From assembly GCA_945875845.1 (NCBI GenBank), contig CAMCMB010000033.1, positions 1-64,000 on the forward strand: a DNA stretch of 64,000 nt, in the 5' to 3' direction. Shown here piece by piece: positions 44,557 to 54,479 of the stretch. The number at the start of each line of letters is the position of its first letter. Position 1 is the stretch's first letter. The notes under the pieces are model-generated. The model ran no database searches, was not told where the DNA came from, and worked only from the letters and a program-made list of their open reading frames with translations. The stretch comes from Pirellula staleyi DSM 6068 (GTDB lineage: Bacteria; Planctomycetota; Planctomycetia; Pirellulales; Pirellulaceae). Both the position numbers and the translations under genes were made by a program.

Positions 44557-44977
44557 AAATGTTTAGCCTGTTATAGTCCATGGGGCCAAGATTGAGGCCA
44601 CACAAGGAACATCTTTGCAATGTCGAATGGATTGAAAATATGGGAGGGCGAGGTTCCTGCCGAGCTAAAGACGCAATGGATTCGGCAGGAGCCTCACCCT
44701 CCCAAGCTATGAATGGATTCGGCAGGAGCCTCACCCTCCCAAGCTATGAATGGGTTCGGCAGGAGCCTCACCCTCCCAAGCAATGAATGGGTTCGGCAGG
44801 AGCCTCACCCTCCCAAGCAATGAATGGATTCGGCAAAGTCGAGGAAAACATGTTTAGAGGGTTGGCCTCACCCTTCCGCTGACCTCTATATCTACCTCCA
44901 ATTTCCTTGTGTATTATGTCACATACCCGAATGGGTACTCCTAATAATTTCTAATTCACCAATCTCACTCACGAAAC
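44557..44977. other. Intergenic region carrying a tandem repeat
   Basis: Between the LOG pseudogene and the DUF1080 gene there is no coding sequence that can be supported. The centre is occupied by the 37-base tandem repeat, and an A/T-rich stretch (44870-44975) precedes the DUF1080 start. Confidence 0.7.
44641..44835. repeat. 37-base tandem array of the GGCAGGAGCC family
   Basis: The first half-site is inverted (GGGAGGGCGAGGTTCCTGCC). Then TTCGGCAGGAGCCTCACC occurs at 44681, 44718, 44755 and 44792, with a truncated TTCGGCA at 44829: strictly 37 bases apart, units nearly identical. There are no unique spacers, so it is not a CRISPR array. Confidence 0.9.
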
Positions 44978-47900
44978 ATGCCATCCATTCTGTATTTTCG
45001 ATCGACCCTTGTGGTGGGATCGCTTCTGGGGTTGATCTTGACCAACCATTCCTTGTCCCAAAAAGCGGATAGCGACGCGACCGTGGAGGCGGCGCGGCGG
45101 AATCCTGATTTTGCCGTCCAAGGGGAATACGAGGGGTCAGGCTTGGGGCTCCAAGTCATCGCTCGAGGAGACGGGGAGTTTGAACTGGTTCTATTCAACG
45201 GTGGACTACCGGGTGCAGGCTGGGACAAATCCTTACCTACACGAGTCGAAGGGGACAGCGAAACGGTCGGTCAAGTCGCTTTAAGCAAACATCTCAAACG
45301 AATCGAACGCAGAAGTCCAACGCTTGGAGCCAAAGCACCCTCGGATGCTACCGTTTTGTTCGACGGCACACAGTCCTCGCTGATGAAGCATTGGAAGGAA
45401 GACGCAAAAATCACGGAGGATGGTCTGCTCAAACACGGAGCCACGACCAAGGGGAATTTTCGCGATTACACTCTGCACCTCGAATTTCGAACGCCATTCG
45501 AACCTACCAAAGAAGGCCAGGGCCGAGGCAATAGCGGCGTTTATCACCAAGGTCGCTTCGAAACGCAAGTCCTCGATTCGTTCGGTCTCGAAGGCAAGAA
45601 CAACGAAGCGGGCGGACTGTATGGAATTCGAGATCCTGACTTGAACATGTGCTTTCCGCCACTCTCGTGGCAAACCTACGATATCGAATTCACAGCAGCA
45701 AGGTTGGATGGATCGGGAAAGAAATTCGCGGATGCCCAAATAACCGTGAAGCTAAACGGCGTTGTTGTTCATCAGGATGTCCCTTTGCCCGAAACAGTTT
45801 CGTTGCCAAGTACGCAAGGCGCAACCGATGGGCCGATCCACTTGCAAGACCATGGTAACGAAGTGTCGTACCGAAATATTTGGCTTGCTCCTCGGGACGC
45901 AGAACGCGAAGCTCGACGACCGATCATTCCCGGTTACGAACGATTCTTGGCTGGCGATGCAATCGGCGGACGCGTTCTGATTTCGCAGTTGAGTTGCGTT
46001 GCATGCCACTCCTCAGCCGAACCAACAGTTGCCCCAAAGTCGGCACCGATTTTAGATCTCGTCGGAACGCGTGTTCGCGTCGATCACTTGGTCGCAGTCG
46101 CTGGCAATGCACGAGGAACCAAAGTCGGAACGACGATGCCGGACCTTTTTCATGGGCTGTCCGACGAGCAAAGAACAGCCAATGGAAGAGCGATTGCCAG
46201 TTTTCTTTCTCAAACAGGTAAATCAATAGACCGCTCGGGTGACTCCGCGTCGAGCAAGCGAGGCCAGGACCTTTTTCATTCTATCGGTTGCGTCGCCTGC
46301 CATGCTCCAAGAGCGGGAGACTCGAACCTTACCTCGACTAGCGTACCACTCGGCGACCTCGCCCAAAAGTATACGCTAGATGGCTTGAGCAAGTTCTTGC
46401 AGAATCCGCATCAAGTGCGTCCTAGTGAACTGATGCCAACGTTGGTCACATCTTGGACCGAGGCCCGCGATATCGCTTGCTATCTTCTCGGTGATTCCAT
46501 CCTTGTGCCTTCGAGCGAACAATGGGCCGCGAAGATCTATTACGGCCAGTGGGATAAGCTACCGGATTTCAGTCAACTCAAGCCCGTGAAATCCTTGACC
46601 ACGGCGGGCTTGGATCTGAGCGCGTCCGAACGAACAAGCGATTTTGCAATGCAATTTGAAGCCTACTTACCAGTCACGGTGGCCGGAGACTATCGGTTCT
46701 TTCTGAGCTCCGACGACGGAAGTCGGCTACGGATCGATGGCGATGTCTTGATCGACCACGATGGGATTCACCCAAGTTCGTTTAAGGCTAGTAAAAAGAC
46801 ACTCCAGGTAGGCGTCCACCGAATTCAAGTCGATTACTTTGAAAAGGGTGGCGAAGAGGAATTGGCTCTCGAAATCGAGGGGCCGAATGCGGGGCGGTCG
46901 CCCATCAACTCTTGGATCACCTCAGATCCGAAAGGCAACTTGGACAAGGAATTGATCCCAAGTCGGTTTCAAGCCGACTTGAACTTGGTGGCCGCTGGTC
47001 AAGCTCTTTATGTTCAAACGGGATGCGCGAACTGCCATGCACTAAAGCTCAACAGCCAATCCATTTCGAGCACACTCGTGGCCAAACCGCTTGCGGAACT
47101 GGACGCAACACAAGGTTGCTTGTCGAAAACGGTTCGACCTGGTTTACCCGATTATGAATTGACCCGTAACCAAAGAGACGCCATCGTTGCGGCACTCAAA
47201 TCACTCGAGGCTCCTCTCGAGACCGAAGCTCGCGTGCATTTGCAATTGGCAAATGCCAACTGCTACAGCTGTCATACCCGAGGGACTGTCGGTGGCCCCG
47301 AGTCGGCTCGCAACGCTTTCTTCAAGTCGACGGTCCAAGAAATGGGGAGCGAAGGGAGGCTACCACCCTCTCTAAGCGGCGTTGGTGATAAGCTCCAGTC
47401 CGAGGTCATCGACTCGATCATTGCGAACGGGGGCAAAGTTCGACCGTACGTTGTGACGCGAATGCCAGGTTTTGGGAACAACAAATTGGACGGGTTGCGA
47501 GAACACTTGGTAACGCTCGACATTCAATCTCGCGGCCCATCGAGTGTTCCCGCGATGGATAGCGAAGCTGGGACGGCACACCGGGTCGCTGGTCGAAAAC
47601 TAGTCGGCGGAGAGGGGCTCGCATGTATTAAATGCCATCGCTTCGGGGACAAGGCTACACCTGGAATCGCAGCCATCGACATGCTCACAATGCCCAAACG
47701 CTTGCGCGAGGACTGGTTCCACCGTTACATGCTGGCCCCAACCGAGTATCGGCCCGGCACGCGGATGCCACTCAGTTTCCCCGATGGAAAGTCGACGCTG
47801 GTGAGTGTGTACGACGGCGACGCACACAAACAGATCGATGCGATGTGGCTGTATTTATCGCAAGGAAAAGATGCCAAACTCCCAAGCGGGTTAAACCCAG

Positions 47901-48562
47901 AAGCCATCGTGTTGTCCCCAAACGACAAGCCCATCGTCTATCGCAACTTCATCGAGGGTTTGAGCCCTCGCGGTATTGCGATCGGCTATCCCGAGAAAGT
48001 AAACGTTGCCTGGGATGCTGGAAACATGAACCTTCGACTACTTTGGAAGAATGAGTTCATCGACGCGAGCAAACATTGGGTAGGACGCGGGCCAGGATTT
48101 CAAGGCCCACAGGGGGATGATATCACGGTCTTTGAGAAATCGGCTCCAATTGCTCACCTCAGCGAACCCATGGCCACCTGGCCAACCGAACCGGCTAGAA
48201 AGAACGAGTATCACTTCAAAGGTTACACACTCAACACGGCAGGACAGCCTACTTTCAAGTATCTGCTAGGAACCACCGAGGTGCAGGATTCCCTATTCCC
48301 CAAACTCGCAAACGATGGTTCGGCCACCATCGAGCGACAACTCAAAATCAAGAACCGAGACAATCGGACCGGCATGTATTTCCGAGCCGCTGCGGGACGA
48401 ATTGAAAAGGGGGCTGGCGATTCGTACATTCTCGACGGCAAAGTCACACTTATCATTCGTGGCGTGCCCATCGCTCTCATCAACATCAACAATTCACAAG
48501 AGCTTCGCTGCAAATTACCTGACTCGGGTGAGTCGGTCGTAACTCAAATCATCCAATGGTAA
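44978..48562 (+). CDS. Secreted DUF1080 / PA14 protein with five c-type heme sites
   Basis: 1194 residues with a signal peptide (STLVVGSLLGLILTNHSLS). A DUF1080 (3-keto-disaccharide hydrolase/LamG-like) domain lies at about 115-310 with RGNSGVYHQGRFETQVLDSF. CxxCH heme sites are at residues about 339 (CVACH), 438 (CVACH), 683 (CANCH), 762 (CYSCH) and 883 (CIKCH). A PA14 domain (about 520-640; YRFFLSSDDGSRLRIDG) sits between the second and third. It would act in the periplasm, possibly binding polysaccharide and passing electrons. The next gene encodes a propeller dehydrogenase-like protein, 55 bases on, so the pair probably works together in sugar oxidation or degradation. Confidence 0.9.
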   Translation: MPSILYFRSTLVVGSLLGLILTNHSLSQKADSDATVEAARRNPDFAVQGEYEGSGLGLQVIARGDGEFELVLFNGGLPGAGWDKSLPTRVEGDSETVGQVALSKHLKRIERRSPTLGAKAPSDATVLFDGTQSSLMKHWKEDAKITEDGLLKHGATTKGNFRDYTLHLEFRTPFEPTKEGQGRGNSGVYHQGRFETQVLDSFGLEGKNNEAGGLYGIRDPDLNMCFPPLSWQTYDIEFTAARLDGSGKKFADAQITVKLNGVVVHQDVPLPETVSLPSTQGATDGPIHLQDHGNEVSYRNIWLAPRDAEREARRPIIPGYERFLAGDAIGGRVLISQLSCVACHSSAEPTVAPKSAPILDLVGTRVRVDHLVAVAGNARGTKVGTTMPDLFHGLSDEQRTANGRAIASFLSQTGKSIDRSGDSASSKRGQDLFHSIGCVACHAPRAGDSNLTSTSVPLGDLAQKYTLDGLSKFLQNPHQVRPSELMPTLVTSWTEARDIACYLLGDSILVPSSEQWAAKIYYGQWDKLPDFSQLKPVKSLTTAGLDLSASERTSDFAMQFEAYLPVTVAGDYRFFLSSDDGSRLRIDGDVLIDHDGIHPSSFKASKKTLQVGVHRIQVDYFEKGGEEELALEIEGPNAGRSPINSWITSDPKGNLDKELIPSRFQADLNLVAAGQALYVQTGCANCHALKLNSQSISSTLVAKPLAELDATQGCLSKTVRPGLPDYELTRNQRDAIVAALKSLEAPLETEARVHLQLANANCYSCHTRGTVGGPESARNAFFKSTVQEMGSEGRLPPSLSGVGDKLQSEVIDSIIANGGKVRPYVVTRMPGFGNNKLDGLREHLVTLDIQSRGPSSVPAMDSEAGTAHRVAGRKLVGGEGLACIKCHRFGDKATPGIAAIDMLTMPKRLREDWFHRYMLAPTEYRPGTRMPLSFPDGKSTLVSVYDGDAHKQIDAMWLYLSQGKDAKLPSGLNPEAIVLSPNDKPIVYRNFIEGLSPRGIAIGYPEKVNVAWDAGNMNLRLLWKNEFIDASKHWVGRGPGFQGPQGDDITVFEKSAPIAHLSEPMATWPTEPARKNEYHFKGYTLNTAGQPTFKYLLGTTEVQDSLFPKLANDGSATIERQLKIKNRDNRTGMYFRAAAGRIEKGAGDSYILDGKVTLIIRGVPIALININNSQELRCKLPDSGESVVTQIIQW

Positions 48563-48629
48563 GTAGCCGCGCGAGCGAGCTGCTTGATTCAGACCTAAAA
48601 ATAACAATCACTCCAATTTGGCCGCATTC

Positions 48630-50096
48630 ATGATCCTACGTTTTTTCATATTCGTTCTTTGCATCCAAGCAACTTCTTTTATTCTATGGGCCCAATCGCC
48701 CAAGGAAGAAGACTTTTATCGCATCACCACCTTTGAGACCCCCGCCGGCGAAGTCCTTGAGGCCGGTTCCTTTCAAGTCATGCCGGATGGACAAATGGCT
48801 GTCGCAACCCGTCGCGGTGATGTTTGGATGATTCGAGATCCGCTAGGCAAGACGGTGACTGCGGACAAGTTTTCTCTTTTCGCCCGAGGTTTGCATGAAC
48901 CGCTAGGGATGGCAGAAAAAAATGGATGGCTTTACGTAACGCAACGCAGTGATGTATCCAGAATTCGGGACAGCAATGGCGATGGCAAAGCGGACGAATT
49001 CGAAATTGTTGGCGATGGGTGGGAGATCAGCGGCGATTATCACGAGTATGCAATCGGCTCCAAGTTCGATGCGGAGGGGAATATTTGGACGGTGCTTTGC
49101 TTAACAGGTTCCTTTGGTAGCGACGTTCCGTATCGAGGTTGGTGCATGCGCATCACTCCCGATGGAAAAACGGTTCCGACCACATATGGAATTCGTTCTC
49201 CAGGCGGGATCGGCTTCAATGCCAAAGGGGATGTGTTTTACACAGATAACCAAGGCCCATGGAACGGAACATGCGGATTGAAACAACTGGTGCCCGGAAA
49301 GTTTGCAGGGCATCCTGGTGGCAACCGTTGGCTAGAATCCGCCGAACCCTTCCGAGGCAAAAAAGCCGCGACTCCACAGAACAATAGCCGCATCATGACG
49401 GAAGCTCGCAAACTATCCGACTTCGTTCCCCCCTCTGTGTTGTTTCCTTACAACAAGATGGGACAGTCGGCAAGCGGACTGGCATGCGACACCACCCATG
49501 GAAAATTTGGACCATTCGAAGACCAACTTTTCGTAGGCGACCAAACCCATAGCACGATCATGCGTGTGGATTTGGAAACTGTACAAGGACACTATCAAGG
49601 TGCTGTATTCCCTTTTCGAGCTGGTTTTCAATCGGGCGTCGTTGGGGTTGAGATGGCATCGAACGGTTCTCTGTTTGTTGGGGGCACCAATCGGGGGTGG
49701 GGCTCACGCGGGTCCAAGGAATTTGCAGTCGAACGATTGGATTGGACTGGCAAGCTTCCGTTCGAGATCAAAACGATGCGGCTCAACAAAGATGGTTTTC
49801 GTCTGACCTTTACCAAGCCGGTGGACCCGTTGAGCGCTTCGAACAGGAAAAACTATTCGATGAACACGTATACCTACATCTACCGCGAAGAATACGGCAG
49901 TCCTGAAGTCGATCCGACACAAGCTACCATCAAAAATGTGACTGTTTCCCAAGATGGACTGTCGGTCGACCTGGTCATCGAGGGTTTGCGTGAAGGACAT
50001 GTGCATGAACTGCATACAACCGACATCAAGGCGAGGTCAAATGAGCCGCTGCTACACCGCGAAGCGTATTACACATTGAACTACTTCGTCAACTAA
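48630..50096 (+). CDS. Secreted PVC-type beta-propeller, glucose/sorbosone dehydrogenase-like
   Basis: 488 residues. A signal peptide ([19 protein letters not shown]) is followed by a propeller of the type found in planctomycete membrane-bound dehydrogenases: [77 protein letters not shown] and [23 protein letters not shown]- or sugar-oxidising activity is typical of relatives, but the catalytic His/Arg set cannot be confirmed by eye. Unlike many relatives it has no CxxCH, which may be supplied by the upstream five-heme protein. The ATG at 48630 is preferred to a TTG at 48618. Confidence 0.82.
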   Translation: MILRFFIFVLCIQATSFILWAQSPKEEDFYRITTFETPAGEVLEAGSFQVMPDGQMAVATRRGDVWMIRDPLGKTVTADKFSLFARGLHEPLGMAEKNGWLYVTQRSDVSRIRDSNGDGKADEFEIVGDGWEISGDYHEYAIGSKFDAEGNIWTVLCLTGSFGSDVPYRGWCMRITPDGKTVPTTYGIRSPGGIGFNAKGDVFYTDNQGPWNGTCGLKQLVPGKFAGHPGGNRWLESAEPFRGKKAATPQNNSRIMTEARKLSDFVPPSVLFPYNKMGQSASGLACDTTHGKFGPFEDQLFVGDQTHSTIMRVDLETVQGHYQGAVFPFRAGFQSGVVGVEMASNGSLFVGGTNRGWGSRGSKEFAVERLDWTGKLPFEIKTMRLNKDGFRLTFTKPVDPLSASNRKNYSMNTYTYIYREEYGSPEVDPTQATIKNVTVSQDGLSVDLVIEGLREGHVHELHTTDIKARSNEPLLHREAYYTLNYFVN

Positions 50097-50124
50097 AAAT
50101 CCATCAGCCGCATGGCGTTAGCCA

Positions 50125-50254
50125 AATGGCACTCACTTTGTAGCGGAACAGCGCAAGCTGTCCGGTGACCGTAGGCAAATCACTTAGATATTCACCGGGC
50201 GGCTCGCGCCGCTCCGCTACGAAAACATTGGTTGGAACCGAAAGTGAGTGCCAT
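50125..50254. repeat. 130-base MITE-like nested inverted repeat
   Basis: Outer arms AATGGCACTCACTTT (50125-50139) and AAAGTGAGTGCCATT (50240-50254) are perfect over 15 bases. Inner arms GTAGCGGA (50140-50147) and TCCGCTAC (50213-50220) are perfect over 8. The element is bracketed by the 10-base direct repeat GGCGTTAGCC (50114-50123 and 50257-50266), which could be a target-site duplication or part of another repeat. Confidence 0.8.
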
Positions 50255-50271
50255 TGGGCGTTAGCCCCCGG

Positions 50272-51729
50272 TTAAGACCCAAGCGTTTTTGCTGGTCGGA
50301 CCAATGCAACTCGGAGGTCGCACACATTCGTATTGGTTGGCCCGGTCTTTAGCAGTCCGCCTGTCTGCTCAAAAAAGCGATATGCATCGCAACGTCGAAG
50401 GAAATCGCTCGGGTCAAGCGACAACCGCAACATGCGTTCATACACAGTTCGGTCGAAAAACGCCCCTGCAGCGTCCGTCGGACCGTCTTCACCATCCGTC
50501 CCGCCCGATAGAAAAACAAGCTCAACGTCTTGAGGACAACCACTCGTTCGATGCAGTTCATTCAGAACGGCTAAGGAGAGCTGCTGGTTTCGACCACCCA
50601 TGCCACACACCTCCGAGGGTGGCAAGGACACTGTCGGCTCTCCACCGGAAATCAGGCAATCGATTTGACCCTCTTGGAAAGTTGTAACCCATTGGTTCGC
50701 GAGTTTTTCTCCTAACTGCAGCGCGTCACCTTCGCTTGTACGTTCCGACTTCATCCAAGAACGGTAACCTAGTTCAACCGCCTTTTGACCGGCTGCTTCT
50801 ACTGCGGTGACGTTGTTTGCAAGCACAAACGTCGAACGCTCGGTCCTGGATAACACAGCGTGGGATGCGGCCAAGGAACCGTGGTGTACCGACTCATTTA
50901 AGATGGTATGGACATGCGAGAATTGACCGGGCAAGACTTTGTTGAGAACCGAAATGGCTTGTGCTGGGTTGGGTTCGGGCTTGAGGATCGTTGGGCCGGA
51001 TGCAATAACCTCGAGCGGATCGCCGAGGACATCGGATAGGATGCAAGTGATCAGATGTTTGGCATGGCAGGCCCGCGCGAGTCCCCCACCTTTGATGTTA
51101 CTGAGACAACGACGCACGGAGTTGAGTTGTTCGATATTAGCTCCGTTTGCGGAGAGCGCTCGAGTCAATTCAACTTTTTCTTGTAGAGATATCCCATCGA
51201 TCGGAGAGCAAAGCAACGCCGAGCCTCCGCCGCTTATCAACGCTAGCACACAATCGTTCGGACGGGCGTTGCGCACGAGCTTGAGAATCTCACGAGTGCC
51301 AGCCACAACGGTTCCTGTAGGCTCGTTACTCCCTTGCGGCCGTGCTTGGCACACGGTGATGCAACTTGGGATGTTGTACTCATTCAACGGCGAGCCTTCC
51401 GGGACATTAATCCATCCAACCATCGAAGGGAGTTTTTGATTGGAACGGTTCAACGCCTGAATGAGACCGGCGGTCATTCCCGCAGCTGCTTTTCCCGCAC
51501 CAACGACAATCAGTTTTGCGTTTTCGAGATCCACGACTTGATCGACGATATGAAGCCACCGTCCATCCCACTCGGTTTGGCTAGCCAAAATGCGATCCGC
51601 TCGAACCGCGTCCACTCCAGCTTGCCAAATGGCGATCGCATCGCGAGTGATTGGAGGAAGTGGGCCTTGGAAAGCAGTGGGTTTAATCAAGATCGAACTT
51701 CTTCTGTTTTCTAGATAGTTGCCCCTCAT
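50272..51729 (-). CDS. Glycerate 2-kinase (DUF4147/MOFRL family)
   Basis: Phosphorylates D-glycerate to 2-phosphoglycerate. The N-terminal domain (about 25-270; VVGAGKAAAGMTAGLIQALN, ALISGGGSALLCSPIDGI, CILSDVLGDPLEVIASGPT) and the MOFRL C-terminal domain (about 360-480; CLISGGEPTVSL, GGRNQQLSLAVL, FLSGGTDGEDGPTDAAGAF) are both intact. The length of 485 is typical. It stands alone, convergent with the propeller gene across the 50.1-kb MITE-like element. It probably feeds glycerate from sugar-acid or photorespiration-type pathways into glycolysis. Confidence 0.92.
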   Translation of the reverse strand: MRGNYLENRRSSILIKPTAFQGPLPPITRDAIAIWQAGVDAVRADRILASQTEWDGRWLHIVDQVVDLENAKLIVVGAGKAAAGMTAGLIQALNRSNQKLPSMVGWINVPEGSPLNEYNIPSCITVCQARPQGSNEPTGTVVAGTREILKLVRNARPNDCVLALISGGGSALLCSPIDGISLQEKVELTRALSANGANIEQLNSVRRCLSNIKGGGLARACHAKHLITCILSDVLGDPLEVIASGPTILKPEPNPAQAISVLNKVLPGQFSHVHTILNESVHHGSLAASHAVLSRTERSTFVLANNVTAVEAAGQKAVELGYRSWMKSERTSEGDALQLGEKLANQWVTTFQEGQIDCLISGGEPTVSLPPSEVCGMGGRNQQLSLAVLNELHRTSGCPQDVELVFLSGGTDGEDGPTDAAGAFFDRTVYERMLRLSLDPSDFLRRCDAYRFFEQTGGLLKTGPTNTNVCDLRVALVRPAKTLGS

Positions 51730-52201
51730 CCTTTCATCTTGCTCCCCTCGCCCCTTTTAGGGGAGAGGAGTTGCGGGTGAGGGGTCTTGCACTGGGTTTA
51801 AACTGCGTTTTTGTTCGTGTCTTGGATCTGATCCGATCTCGACATCCATCCTATCAATTTGATCCTAATCCACGCTAGGATCGTCAGCTAAAGTTGGCAC
51901 ACGGTGTGGATTCATCGTAAAAAATAAATAGTTTCTCCCAAGTGATTAGACACCAACCAACAACGATTGGGTCGGCAAGTGTCCATGCTTTTGCTAGCAC
52001 TGTATGCTCGTCAAGCCTATGTCTACAATTCTCCGGTACGATGATGGCAAACTGTGACGTCCGTGGAATCTAGTTTTAAGGATTCTTGAAACTGTGACGA
52101 AAAAACGGGTTGTACCTTGTGATAATCATTTCACCTCGCAGCCGAATCGTTGTTGTTCTGAAACAGTTGCAACTCGAGGAATCCTTTCAGCTCAACATTA
52201 C
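51730..52201. other. Divergent intergenic region with one hairpin repeat
   Basis: Holds an imperfect hairpin of the CTCCCCTCGCCCCT / AGGGGAGAGGAG type at 51742-51770 close to the glycerate kinase start, then about 300 A/T-rich bases before the porin, presumably its promoter region. No gene is seen. Confidence 0.65.
51742..51770. repeat. CTCCCCT...AGGGGAG hairpin repeat
   Basis: CTCCCCTCGCCCCT, loop TTT, AGGGGAGAGGAG, then TTGCGGGTGAGGGG. A related hairpin with GATGAGGGG tail lies at 62828-62857. The pattern is widespread in bacteria. Confidence 0.7.
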
Positions 52202-53725
52202 ATGATACGACTACCAATTTCTCCCACCGATCATCGCGTTCTTGCCGCGATGGCGTTTTGCATTGGGCTTGGTTGGGTAGTAGCGATGCTGGGTTTGGTC
52301 GGAGTCGCACGCGGCCAGTCGTCTTCGGAAGATTCCGACCCTACCTCGGGCCAATCTCGGGTCGATCGTTTGGAAATGACCCTGCAAACGGTCGTCGACG
52401 AAAACCGTCGGTTGGCCGAGGAAGTGAGTTCGCTTCGGAGGGAATTGACCTTCATCCCCGTGGATATACAAGCGACCCTAGACGGCTACGAATCCCCTGC
52501 CTCTCAGCAATCTGAACGGGAGGCAAGGCAGCGCGGTGGTTACACGGCCCTGTACGACAATGGATTCATGGTTCGCTCCAATAACCTCAAAGAATCTCCA
52601 TTCTCATTAAAGATCAACCATCAGGGTACGGTTCGCTACTCCCATTTCGCACGAGACGAACGCTCATGGACTGATAATGCCGGGAATGTGAATCCAATCA
52701 ACAGCACCAGTGACTTTTTGATCCCCCGTGGACGGCTGATCTTCTCAGGAAATGCTTTTTTGCCGAAACTTACCTACAACGTAAACATCGATTACAACAC
52801 GGTTGGTCGCAATGCCATCGGTTTTCGGGCTTATTCATTGAGCTACCGGTTCAGCCGCGCCATAGAAGTGTCCGTGGGCCAAAACAAAGTGCCTGGATCT
52901 CGCGAATGGCTGCATAGTTCCTGGGAAGCGCAAGAGGGGCCAGATCGTTCGATGGCGACAACATTCTTCCGCCCAAGCCTAAGCCAGGGAATCTGGTGCA
53001 AAGGTGAACCGCTTGACGGATTGTATTACCATGCGATGTATTCGAACGGTTTTAATACGCTGAATAAAACGCCAAACCAGTTTGAGCAACGTGGGTGTTT
53101 ATCCGACTCGGTTTGGTGGGAACCGTTGGGCGATTTTGGTCCCGGCTATTCCGACATCGAAGATCACGACGAACTGGTCATGCGCGCCGGGACCAGCTAC
53201 ACCTTTGCACTAGGGCAGGGTAGTCAGTCGGATAGCGATGCCATCGAGAACTCCGCAGTGCGACTCTCGGATGGCACCTTGATCACTCAGCTAGGTGCAC
53301 TTTCTCCAGGAGTGACTCTTCAGCGGTACGATCTGTCGCTAGCCGCTCTTGATTTGGCATTCAAGGTTCGTGGCTTCAGTCTTTCGACTGAAATCTACTT
53401 TCAGGAACTGTCGTCGTTGCAGGGCAATAATTCCATTGAACTCAGTCCAACGCGAGCTCATGGAGGGTTCGCGCAAGGAGGATATTTCGTCTTGCCACGG
53501 AAGATGGAATTGTATTCCCGCACTTCTTGGGTCACCGGCGCATTTGGATCCGGTACCGAAGTTGCTGGCGGCTTCAATTGGTTCATTCTTCCTGGGAAAA
53601 GCAATCTGCGGTACACGTTCGATGTGGCAGGACTCGAAAGCTCCCCCGCCGATCAAAACCGCACAGGCCTAGTGGCCGGTCAAACAGGGATTTTGGTCCG
53701 TACGCAGATTAACGCATCGTTTTAA
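52202..53725 (+). CDS. OprP/OprO-type porin with N-terminal coiled coil
   Basis: 507 residues, outer-membrane beta-barrel. A signal peptide (AAMAFCIGLGWVVAMLGLVG) is followed by a short coiled coil (about 50-85: RLEMTLQTVVDENRRLAEEV), as in many planctomycete porins. The barrel strands of the phosphate-selective porin O/P family follow: PFSLKINHQGTVRYSHF, FLIPRGRLIFSGNAF, FRAYSLSYRF, EVSVGQNKVPGSREW, and a final FDVAGLES, TGILVRTQINASF with terminal Phe. It would form ion or solute channels. Gene start: an ATG at 52202 gives the signal peptide; a GTG at 52094 also is open. Confidence 0.85.
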   Translation: MIRLPISPTDHRVLAAMAFCIGLGWVVAMLGLVGVARGQSSSEDSDPTSGQSRVDRLEMTLQTVVDENRRLAEEVSSLRRELTFIPVDIQATLDGYESPASQQSEREARQRGGYTALYDNGFMVRSNNLKESPFSLKINHQGTVRYSHFARDERSWTDNAGNVNPINSTSDFLIPRGRLIFSGNAFLPKLTYNVNIDYNTVGRNAIGFRAYSLSYRFSRAIEVSVGQNKVPGSREWLHSSWEAQEGPDRSMATTFFRPSLSQGIWCKGEPLDGLYYHAMYSNGFNTLNKTPNQFEQRGCLSDSVWWEPLGDFGPGYSDIEDHDELVMRAGTSYTFALGQGSQSDSDAIENSAVRLSDGTLITQLGALSPGVTLQRYDLSLAALDLAFKVRGFSLSTEIYFQELSSLQGNNSIELSPTRAHGGFAQGGYFVLPRKMELYSRTSWVTGAFGSGTEVAGGFNWFILPGKSNLRYTFDVAGLESSPADQNRTGLVAGQTGILVRTQINASF

Positions 53726-53737
53726 AACGTGGCAAGG

Positions 53738-54337
53738 CCACCTATGCCGTCGCTTTGCGACTCTTTGGATCATGGGATGCGTTCCTGGGGTTCCGTTCGC
53801 TATCGCTCACTCTACCCCAGGCTATCGAATGCCGTCGCTTTGCGACTAAATCTATACCGTCGCTTTGCGACTCGTGATCGTGGGATGCGTTCCTGGGGTT
53901 CCGTTCGCTATCGCTCACTCTACCCCAGGCTATCGAATGCCGTCGCTTTGCGACTAAATCTATGCCGTCGCTTTGCGACTTGTGATCATGGGATGCGTTC
54001 CTGGGGTTCCGTTCGCTATCGCTCACTCTACCCCAGGCTATCGAATGCCGTCGCTTTGCGACTAAATCTATACCGTCGCTTTGCGACTCTTTGGATCATG
54101 GGATCCGTTCCTGGGGTTCCGTTCGCTATCGCTCACTCTACCCCAGGCTATCGTATGCCGTCGCTTTGCGACTAAATCTATGCCGTCGCTTTGCGACTAA
54201 ATCTATGCCGTCGCGTTGCGACTTGTGATCATGGGATGCGTTCCTGGGGTTCCGTTCGCTATCGCTCACTCTACCCCAGGCTATCGAATGCCGTCGCTTT
54301 GCGACTAAATCTATACCGTCGCTTTGCGACTAAAACC
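53738..54337. repeat. Hairpin array, five units with about 108-base period
   Basis: Five copies of a unit start with TTCCTGGGG at 53782, 53890, 53998, 54108 and 54241. Each holds one hairpin with arms CCTGGGGT / ACCCCAGG and one or more mini-hairpins GTCGC-TTT-GCGAC. Periods are 108, 108, 110 and 133 bases; the last is longer by an extra GTCGCTTTGCGAC word. Copies are nearly identical. Open frames here simply translate the repeat. Confidence 0.92.
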
Positions 54338-54473
54338 ATGCCGTCGCTTTGCGACGGGGTTCTGAGTCGCGGAGCGACGGAATTTGATAGCCATGGGTAA
54401 GGTGGCGACAGCCACCGCAACCCGTGGAAACATTCGCCCCATCCCCCCGAGTCGCGAAGCGACGCCATATGTC
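54338..54473. repeat. 136-base direct repeat, copy A
   Basis: Starts ATGCCGTCGCTTTGCGACGG and ends GACGCCATATGTC. Contains GGTGGCGACAGCCACC (a palindrome) and GTCGCGAAGCGAC. It differs from copy B (55188-55323) by one base. It ends 6 bases from the transposase stop. Confidence 0.9.
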
Positions 54474-54479
54474 GAGGTT

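Noticed and set aside
44641-44835. Possible CRISPR array
   Set aside because: The 37-base units are contiguous with no unique spacers, and no cas gene is present.
53729-54175. 148-residue open frame with tandem peptide repeats
   Set aside because: It simply translates the hairpin array; the opposite strand is open too, and the unit period (108) is a multiple of three, which keeps both frames open.
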